Positions 5,809-10,751 of a stretch of 10,751 nucleotides of DNA are shown piece after piece; positions within the stretch are counted from its first letter, which is position 1; every line of letters starts with the position of its first letter. This DNA comes from Deltaproteobacteria bacterium (GTDB lineage: Bacteria; Desulfobacterota; UBA8473), in contig JAUXFK010000083.1 in assembly GCA_030623035.1 (NCBI GenBank), forward strand, positions 1 through 10,751, in the 5' to 3' direction. The notes beneath the pieces were generated by a model. That model worked only from the letters and a program-made list of their open reading frames with translations. It did no database searches and was not told the origin of the DNA. The position numbers and the translations under genes were made by a program.

Positions 5809-7512
5809 TCAAATCGCTATCTGCCTGTGCCTCGCTCTAATAACCTCTCGATATGCCCTCACTTTATCGCCGAATAGGGCATTCATAACCTCTTCCAGAG
5901 TAGCATCAGACTTCACTGCTTCAATACTTACAGGCACAATGTTCTCTCCCTTTTTAACCGTTTCCCTGATCCTTTCCAAACTCGACTTCACCTTGTCATT
6001 GTCCCTTTGTTCCTTAACCTTCTTAAGTCTGGCTAACTGTTTCTTCTCATAAGATGAATCCACCTTGAAGGCCTTAACCCTAATCTCTTCCTTGATCCTG
6101 TATTTATTTAAGCCAACGACTGTCCTTTCACCTTTTCTTATTGCATCCCAGTACCGGTTTACCGAATCGTCCATCTGCTGTTGCAGCCAGCCGCTTTCTA
6201 TTGCTCCTGGCATGCCTCCCATGGCATCGATCTTTTCTATCAACTTTAAGGCTCTCTCCTCTAACTCTTTGGTCAACCACTCCATATAGTAAGACCCGGC
6301 CAGAGGATCAATCGTATCTGCTGCCCCGGTTTCTTCCAGTAGTATCTGTTGGGTTCTCAGGGAGATTCTTGCCGACTCCTCTGTCGGTATGCATATCGCT
6401 TCATCATAGGAATCGGAATGCAGTGAACTCACACCGCCTAAAAGGGCAGCCAGGCTCTGTATAGACACCCTGGCAATGTTGTTCAATGCCTGCTCTGCTG
6501 TGAGGGTATTCCCGTCTGTCTGAACATGAAGCCGCAAAAGCATTGTCCTGGGGTCTTTAGCCCCAAAGCGTTCCTTCATAATCCTTGCCCAGAGCTTTCT
6601 CGTTGCTCTAAACTTGGCTATCTCTTCAAAGAAATTGTTATGGCACCCCATAAAGAAGGTAAATTTTGGGACAAATTCTTCCAACTTTAAGCCTCTATCG
6701 AGGAATGCCTGTGTATAACTGATAGCTCCTGAGAGCATAAAGGCCATCTCTTGTACTGCATCGGTCCCGGAATCGCGATGTGCATAGCCTCCTATGGCCA
6801 TTGGATTCCAGTTGGGCATATTTCCGGCTAAAAACTCTATAATATCGACAAAGTATCTGAATGCCTCCTTTGGGGCGGGGAAGATTGCCTGCTTATTCGC
6901 AACATAAGAGGTTAAAAAGTCGAGCTGGCTTGTACCTCTCAGTTTTGAGAGTTCTATCCCCCTTTTCTCTGCCAGGGCAATTAACATAAATAGAGGAACA
7001 GGACACCTGGCAATAAGGGTCACCGGGTATTTCATAATATCGATCCCATCGAATGCATCTTCCATATCCTGCAATGTATCTACAGGCAATCCATTCATCC
7101 CAACCTGACCTTCTGCCAGAGGGTTATCGGAATCTATGGCATGATTGTTTGTGGGAAGATCAAAGACCACTGTCACCCCTGTTTCTCCCATCTCTATCAG
7201 GTATTTGAGTCTCTTATTGGTCTCTTCAGGGGTTGCAAACCCGCATACCTGCCTTGCCTGCCAGGTACGGCTTCTATAGCCGACAGGATATACCCCGCGT
7301 GTAAAGGGAAACTCACCGGGAAACCCTGAATCCCGTTCATAATCGAAGTCTTCAATATCTTTAGGGGTAAAAAGTCGTTTTACAGGTATCTGGGAATGGG
7401 TTTCAAATACATCCTGCCTCTCTCCCAGCTTTTTAAGAGCCTTGCTTTCCCTGCTTTCTTCCCATTCCTTTTGCCTTTGTTTTAAAAAATCGATCTTGTA
7501 TTTATCGAACAT
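5809..7512 (-). CDS. B12-dependent acyl-CoA mutase, large subunit 2, distinct lineage
   Basis: This 567-residue methylmalonyl-CoA mutase large-subunit homologue has no B12 domain. N-terminal motif RGVYPVGYRSRTWQARQ (72-88) keeps the residues equivalent to Tyr75, Arg82 and Arg87, and VVFDLPT (115-121) is canonical. Tyr89 is Val89, Arg207 is Asn206 and His244 is Ala244, with a His at 245. Gln197 is kept as Gln196. The loop RLHVQTDG keeps the His and Gln that its two neighbours lack. The helix FFEEIAKFRATRKLWARI and SLHSDSYDEAICIP are recognisable. The C-terminus (FGDKVRAYREVIRARHRQIAI) differs from the EVYG..YDP tails of the other two. GGAGG lies 9 nt before the ATG. It starts 54 nt after acyl-CoA dehydrogenase 1 and has no small subunit immediately beside it, so it must borrow one. 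Confidence 0.92.
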   Translation of the reverse strand: MFDKYKIDFLKQRQKEWEESRESKALKKLGERQDVFETHSQIPVKRLFTPKDIEDFDYERDSGFPGEFPFTRGVYPVGYRSRTWQARQVCGFATPEETNKRLKYLIEMGETGVTVVFDLPTNNHAIDSDNPLAEGQVGMNGLPVDTLQDMEDAFDGIDIMKYPVTLIARCPVPLFMLIALAEKRGIELSKLRGTSQLDFLTSYVANKQAIFPAPKEAFRYFVDIIEFLAGNMPNWNPMAIGGYAHRDSGTDAVQEMAFMLSGAISYTQAFLDRGLKLEEFVPKFTFFMGCHNNFFEEIAKFRATRKLWARIMKERFGAKDPRTMLLRLHVQTDGNTLTAEQALNNIARVSIQSLAALLGGVSSLHSDSYDEAICIPTEESARISLRTQQILLEETGAADTIDPLAGSYYMEWLTKELEERALKLIEKIDAMGGMPGAIESGWLQQQMDDSVNRYWDAIRKGERTVVGLNKYRIKEEIRVKAFKVDSSYEKKQLARLKKVKEQRDNDKVKSSLERIRETVKKGENIVPVSIEAVKSDATLEEVMNALFGDKVRAYREVIRARHRQIAI

Positions 7513-7566
7513 ATCCCCCTACCTCCATCTAGAAGTTTTCTTTCGCCTCGAATCTATAAGCCTTTC

Positions 7567-8703
7567 TTACTTGAGCAAAGACCTGGCGATGATCATCCTC
7601 TGGATCTGATTTGTTCCTTCGGTTATCTGGGTGGACTTGGCATCCCTCATCATCCGTTCGACCGGGTAGTCCTTCATGTACCCATAACCACCGAGTATCT
7701 GGACCGCATCGGTAGTGACCTTCATGGCAGTATCCGAGGCCAGGCATTTTGCCATAGCAGCAAAGGGAAGAATGTCTCTTTTACCGCGATCTAACATAGA
7801 AGCAGTCTGGTAAATCAATGCACGGGATGCCTCTATATGTATCTTCATATCTGCAAGCATAAACTGGATGCCTTGAAATTCAGAGATCGGTCTGCCAAAC
7901 TGAACCCTCTGCTTTGTATAGTTGGCTGCATAGTCTAATGCCCCCTGGGCAATACCCAGTGCCTGGCAGGCTATGCCCAACCGGGTCTCTTTGATTGATT
8001 CCATAAGAATCTGCCAGCCTCCTCCTTGCCGTCCAAGCAGGTTCTCTTTTGGTACCCTGGCATCCTCAAATACAAGTTCAGTAGTCTGGGAACCCCGCAT
8101 ACCCATTTTATTCTCTATCTTCCCTATACTGAATCCAGGGGTATCCTTCTCCACAATGAATCCGGAGATTCCTCTATCCCCCTTCTTCGCATCGGTCTTG
8201 ACAAATGTAGTATATATGTCAGCAACGCCCCCTCCTGTAATGAAGCATTTAGAACCATTCACTATATAATAATCTCCTTTCAGAACGGCTCTTGTCTGCA
8301 TTGAGTTCACATCAGAACCTGCATTAGGCTCAGTCAATGCCCAGCTCATTAAAAAACCTTCTTTTCCAAGTCTTCCAAGAAACCTGTCTTTCTGCTGGTC
8401 ACTGGCACTGACTATGATCGTAGTCAAGCATGATCCTTGTGTTGCAATCAACATAGAGGATGAAGCACACACCCTGGCAATCTCTTCAATAACCATATAA
8501 TAGGTAGTATAATCAACTTCAAGCCCGCCATATTTTCTAGGGAGTTTTAATTTGAGAAGATCGTGTTTCTTCAAGAGATCCACAACCTCCCAGGAAAACT
8601 CGCCGGTTTCATCGATCCTGATCGCAATAGGCGCAAGTTCTTCTTTGGCCAATTTCCTGACCGTCTCGCGTATCATCTCCTGTTCTTCTGTAAGTTGAAT
8701 CAT
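7567..8703 (-). CDS. acyl-CoA dehydrogenase 1 (FAD-dependent, first module)
   Basis: This 378-residue acyl-CoA dehydrogenase is paralogous to the one at 1912-3063 and transfers electrons to ETF. It shows ALTEPNAGSDV in the middle domain, the ISGFIVEKDTPGFSIGK strand region, and QILGGYGYMKDYPVERMMRDAK near the C-terminus. The base-bearing motif reads ITEGTNQIQR (Glu362), with Thr in place of the Tyr that precedes this Glu in its paralogue and in most homologues. The helix before it is regular, and no insertion or truncation is seen. The ATG is preceded by AAAGAG at acceptable spacing. It lies between two mutase large-subunit genes, 207 nt downstream of large subunit 1 (gap with a repeat) and 54 nt before large subunit 2. 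This suggests a joint pathway. Substrate chain length or branching cannot be told. Confidence 0.93.
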   Translation of the reverse strand: MIQLTEEQEMIRETVRKLAKEELAPIAIRIDETGEFSWEVVDLLKKHDLLKLKLPRKYGGLEVDYTTYYMVIEEIARVCASSSMLIATQGSCLTTIIVSASDQQKDRFLGRLGKEGFLMSWALTEPNAGSDVNSMQTRAVLKGDYYIVNGSKCFITGGGVADIYTTFVKTDAKKGDRGISGFIVEKDTPGFSIGKIENKMGMRGSQTTELVFEDARVPKENLLGRQGGGWQILMESIKETRLGIACQALGIAQGALDYAANYTKQRVQFGRPISEFQGIQFMLADMKIHIEASRALIYQTASMLDRGKRDILPFAAMAKCLASDTAMKVTTDAVQILGGYGYMKDYPVERMMRDAKSTQITEGTNQIQRMIIARSLLK

Positions 8704-8725
8704 AAATTCTCTTTAATTTAAAAAT

Positions 8726-8803
8726 TTGTAACAGTTTAGCTTTTTTAAATTTTAGTTGCTTCTGTTTTGATGCCTTCTATTTCATAAATCTAAAATGATA
8801 TAA
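8726..8803. repeat. short member of the inverted-repeat family, no hairpin core
   Basis: Ends TTGTAACAGTTTAGCT (8726-8741) and ATCTAAAATGATATAA (8788-8803) are degenerate inverted repeats. The left 33 nt match 3105-3138 and the right part 8755-8796 matches 3249-3290 without a gap. The hairpin present in the 3105-3297 copy is missing, so the two loci look like filled and empty versions. It lies between large subunit 1 and acyl-CoA dehydrogenase 1, the same relative place as the 3105-3297 element in the second module. It may therefore be inherited from a module duplication. Confidence 0.6.
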
Positions 8804-8820
8804 AAATTTAAAAGAGCAGG

Positions 8821-8841
8821 TATTTATTATGTTAATAAATA
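8821..8841. repeat. small AT-only inverted repeat downstream of large subunit 1
   Basis: Nine-base arms TATTTATTA and TAATAAATA flank a TGT loop. It is followed at 8842-8855 by AGGACATATGCCCT, a near-perfect palindrome. The pair lies 55-90 nt past the stop of large subunit 1 on the minus strand. There is no T-run after the hairpin in that direction, so it is a poor terminator candidate. It could be a protein-binding site or simply AT-rich intergenic sequence. Confidence 0.25.
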
Positions 8842-8910
8842 AGGACATATGCCCTAATCGGAATTATACTAAATACGATATATCACAAATTCTGCAAAAA
8901 ACAAGAAATA

Positions 8911-10581
8911 TCATCTTGGTGATTCCAAGACATTAAGGGGATCATAACTATACCCATATACCTCCCTTATGGTCCCCATTATCTCTCCCAGGGTAGCATC
9001 AGCCTTGAGGGCATCCATGATATAGGGAAAAAGGTTTTGAGCCTCACCAATTTGCGCTCTTTCTCTCAATCTCTTTATGACATCTTTTAACCTTCTCTTA
9101 TCCCGGTTCTCTTTTAACCCTTTTATCCTTGCTATCTGCTGCTTCTCGGATTCTTCAGGATTCATATGGAGACCCACAGGGGTATCCTCCTCAGGTGGAG
9201 TAACAAAGGCATTTAGCCCTACTATTATTCGTTCTTTGCTGTCTACCTCTTTTTGGTATTCAAAGGAACTCATGTCTATCTCGTTATCTAACCAACCCAT
9301 CTTCATGGCCTCTACCATCCCCCCCATCTTCTCGATCTCATCGAGTATCTTTGTTGCCTGCTGCTCTATATTATTGGTGAGCGTTTCAACATAGTAAGAA
9401 CCCCCCAGAGGGTCTGCCACATTGGAGACGCCGGTCTCGTAGGCGATAATCTGTTGGGTCCTCAGGGCAATTCGTTGAGATTCTTCAGTAGGCAAGGCTA
9501 TCGGTTCATCATAGGAACAACTGTGCAATGATTGCACCCCGGCCAATATTGCTGCCAATGCCTGATACGTTATCCTGGTTATATTGTTTAAAGGCTGCTG
9601 GGGAATTAAAGAACAACCGGCCGTATGCACTGCAAACCTGAACTTCCATGAATTCGGATTATTCGCCCCATATTTCTCTTTCATAATCCTTGCCCACATC
9701 CTCCTGGCTGCCCGAAGTTTCGCTATCTCTTCAAAAAAATCCATATGGGATGAACAATAGAAGGCCCTCCGGCTTGCAAAGTCGTCTATATTTAATCCCC
9801 TTTTAAGGGCTCCATCTATATATGCCATGGCCATTGCCAACCCAAAGGCTACCTCTTGTACAGCATTAATACCATTTTCTCTCAAGTCATATGAATTTAC
9901 CACCGCAGTATTCCAGTAGGGCATATGCCCAGTACAGTATTCTATAATATCCACCGCCAGTTTCAGGCTGAGATCTATCGGGTTAGAGGGTCGCCAACCA
10001 CAATAACGGCAATGGAGGGGGTCATTGGCAATCGTTCCTCTTAATCTTGTGATGTCTATTCCTCTTTGTTCAGCTACCAATATGTATTGAGAGAGTATGA
10101 CGATTGCAGGACATGAAGCACAGATTAAAGACATGCTTACCTTATCGAGGGCTATCCCATAAGTAAGCTCCTCCATATCCTTAAGGGAACAGAGACTTAC
10201 ACCAACAAGGCCAACATCACCTTCTGCCAGTGGATGATCCGGATCAATGCCCAGATTTGTCGGATTATCCCGGATGACGTTTAATCCGGAAACCCCTTCT
10301 GTGATCTGTTTTTTTAGCCTCTGGTTGGTGTCTGTAGGGGTACCAAAACCCGTCACCTCTCTTTTGGTCCAGTATCTTCCCCTGAACATATCAGGGTGAA
10401 TCCCCCGGGTATAAGGGTAAGTTCCGGCATCTGCTATGTCTTTCTCATAGTCCGACCCTTCAATATCCTTTGGGGTATAGATCTCCTCTACAGGGAAACC
10501 CGACCCTGTTGTAGTCCTTTTTGGCCTCTCAAAGTAAGTATCCATAAGATCTTTAATATTGCTTTTCATATTATCTCTCAT
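8911..10581 (-). CDS. B12-dependent acyl-CoA mutase, large subunit 1, non-canonical
   Basis: This 556-residue methylmalonyl-CoA mutase large-subunit homologue is a close paralogue of the 3302-4990 product and aligns without gaps through at least the first 240 residues. Landmarks are RGIHPDMFRGRYWTKRE (59-75), IRDNPT (103-108), LRGTIANDPL (180-189), YWNTAVVNSYDLRENG, FFEEIAKLRAARRMWARI and QSLHSCSYDEPIALP. Counted against Propionibacterium numbering, Tyr89 is Val76, Phe117 is Arg104, Gln197 is Ala185, Arg207 is Gly195, His244 is Asp232 and Asn366 is Cys. The sequence RFAVHTAG replaces R.H.QTSG. It has no B12 domain. Its natural partner is the small subunit whose end lies 113 nt upstream. A longer frame from a GTG at 10600-10602 exists, but the ATG at 10579-10581 has a strong ribosome binding site. 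I infer a substrate different from methylmalonyl-CoA. Confidence 0.92.
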   Translation of the reverse strand: MRDNMKSNIKDLMDTYFERPKRTTTGSGFPVEEIYTPKDIEGSDYEKDIADAGTYPYTRGIHPDMFRGRYWTKREVTGFGTPTDTNQRLKKQITEGVSGLNVIRDNPTNLGIDPDHPLAEGDVGLVGVSLCSLKDMEELTYGIALDKVSMSLICASCPAIVILSQYILVAEQRGIDITRLRGTIANDPLHCRYCGWRPSNPIDLSLKLAVDIIEYCTGHMPYWNTAVVNSYDLRENGINAVQEVAFGLAMAMAYIDGALKRGLNIDDFASRRAFYCSSHMDFFEEIAKLRAARRMWARIMKEKYGANNPNSWKFRFAVHTAGCSLIPQQPLNNITRITYQALAAILAGVQSLHSCSYDEPIALPTEESQRIALRTQQIIAYETGVSNVADPLGGSYYVETLTNNIEQQATKILDEIEKMGGMVEAMKMGWLDNEIDMSSFEYQKEVDSKERIIVGLNAFVTPPEEDTPVGLHMNPEESEKQQIARIKGLKENRDKRRLKDVIKRLRERAQIGEAQNLFPYIMDALKADATLGEIMGTIREVYGYSYDPLNVLESPR

Positions 10582-10587
10582 CGGAAT

Positions 10588-10593
10588 CTCCTC
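10588..10593 (-). promoter_or_regulatory. ribosome binding site deciding the large subunit 1 start
   Basis: GAGGAG on the minus strand sits 6 nt before the ATG at 10579-10581. This site would lie inside the coding region if the upstream GTG (10600-10602) were used, and that GTG has no clear site of its own. Confidence 0.7.
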
Positions 10594-10649
10594 AAGCCTC
10601 ACGGTTGGATCGGGCCTCTAAATTCAGAGACTTTGTATCACTCTAGCGC

Positions 10650-10697
10650 TATTAAATAGAAAGCCATCATCAAGCTTCAACGACGGTCAAATTGTTA
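10650..10697 (-). repeat. half copy of the intergenic repeat family, inverted
   Basis: Read on the minus strand from 10697 to 10650, the sequence matches the right hairpin arm and outer segment of the element at about 3233-3285, including CGTTGAAGCTTG and GCTTTCT. The conserved hairpin loop and the left arm are absent. The match begins at the stop codon of the small-subunit gene. The rest of the gap 10582-10694 holds the large subunit 1 ribosome binding site and nothing else I can name. Confidence 0.6.
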
Positions 10698-10751
10698 CTT
10701 AATTTTCGATATAAAACTTGCAACTTCATCAGGGGTTGAACCAGGGCCAAA
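10695..10751 (-). CDS. cobalamin-binding mutase small subunit, C-terminal end only (partial)
   Basis: Eighteen codons and a TAA are visible, starting FGPGSTPDEV and ending SKIK. The protein continues beyond the window edge. FGPG-S/T is the characteristic end of the B12-binding domain of methylmalonyl-CoA-mutase-type enzymes, where an acidic helix follows. The piece aligns without gaps with the end of the complete small subunit at 5063-5446 (FPSGSSLDDIVDLI). Its position directly before large subunit 1 repeats the small-then-large order seen at 5446-3302. Whether it is a stand-alone 130-residue subunit or the end of a larger fusion cannot be seen here. Confidence 0.75.
   Translation of the reverse strand, partial: FGPGSTPDEVASFISKIK

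Noticed and set aside
5663..6052. Plus-strand frame of 129 residues starting in the hairpin right arm
   Set aside because: It runs from repeat sequence into the antisense of large subunit 2 and has no protein-like motif or ribosome binding site support.
7529..7747. 72-residue minus-strand reading frame overlapping the end of acyl-CoA dehydrogenase 1
   Set aside because: It overlaps the well-supported dehydrogenase C-terminus in another frame, its composition is rich in Gly, Arg, Asp and His, and it has no recognisable motif.
3302..10581. Calling the mutases methylmalonyl-CoA mutase (mcm/mutA) of the propionate pathway
   Set aside because: The carboxylate-binding Tyr/Arg and the catalytic His are missing in all three, and no epimerase, MeaB or carboxylase gene is present in the window.
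1912..10581. Assigning the cluster to anaerobic alkane (alkylsuccinate) degradation
   Set aside because: Mutase plus acyl-CoA dehydrogenase would fit that pathway's skeleton rearrangement, but no glycyl-radical enzyme, activase or CoA ligase is visible, so the assignment is unsupported here.
437..10659. Many plus-strand reading frames opposite folC, the dehydrogenases and the mutases
   Set aside because: All lie opposite strongly supported minus-strand genes, and their translations are low-complexity Ser/Leu/Pro/Phe-rich antisense shadows without family motifs.

Overview
The window holds one long set of genes, all on the minus strand, read from high to low coordinates. Base composition is moderate to AT-leaning. 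Stand-alone B12-binding mutase subunits, many acyl-CoA genes and no visible oxygenase suggest an anaerobic, fatty-acid- or branched-acid-oxidising bacterium, perhaps deltaproteobacterial (Desulfobacterota) or a syntroph. That placement is inference from gene content only.

Layout in transcription order: the last 18 codons of a cobalamin-binding mutase small subunit (10751-10695); mutase large subunit 1 (10581-8911); acyl-CoA dehydrogenase 1 (8703-7567); mutase large subunit 2 (7512-5809); a complete cobalamin-binding small subunit (5446-5063); mutase large subunit 3 (4990-3302); acyl-CoA dehydrogenase 2 (3063-1912); a small exported coiled-coil protein (1890-1480); and folC (1426-140). A 30-bp perfect palindrome at 106-135 lies just past folC and is a likely end-of-operon terminator. 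The order small subunit - large subunit - dehydrogenase occurs twice, with large subunit 2 between the copies, so the locus looks like a duplicated three-gene module plus an extra mutase.

The biochemical theme is adenosylcobalamin-dependent rearrangement of acyl-CoA carbon skeletons coupled to alpha,beta-dehydrogenation. None of the three large subunits is an ordinary methylmalonyl-CoA mutase. By eye alignment, the substrate-contacting residues equivalent to Tyr89, Arg207 and His244 of the Propionibacterium enzyme are replaced in all three. Two of them carry an arginine at the position equivalent to Phe117. I infer substrates other than methylmalonyl/succinyl-CoA, which I cannot identify. No MeaB-type chaperone, epimerase, carboxylase, thiolase or CoA transferase is visible here.

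Four of the longer non-coding gaps (3064-3301, 5447-5808, 8704-8910, 10582-10694) carry members of one interspersed, inverted-repeat family. Two members contain a long hairpin with a conserved loop. The hairpin stems differ between copies by compensatory changes and by one-sided changes that keep G-U pairs in a plus-strand transcript. I saw no tRNA, rRNA, CRISPR array or transposase gene.
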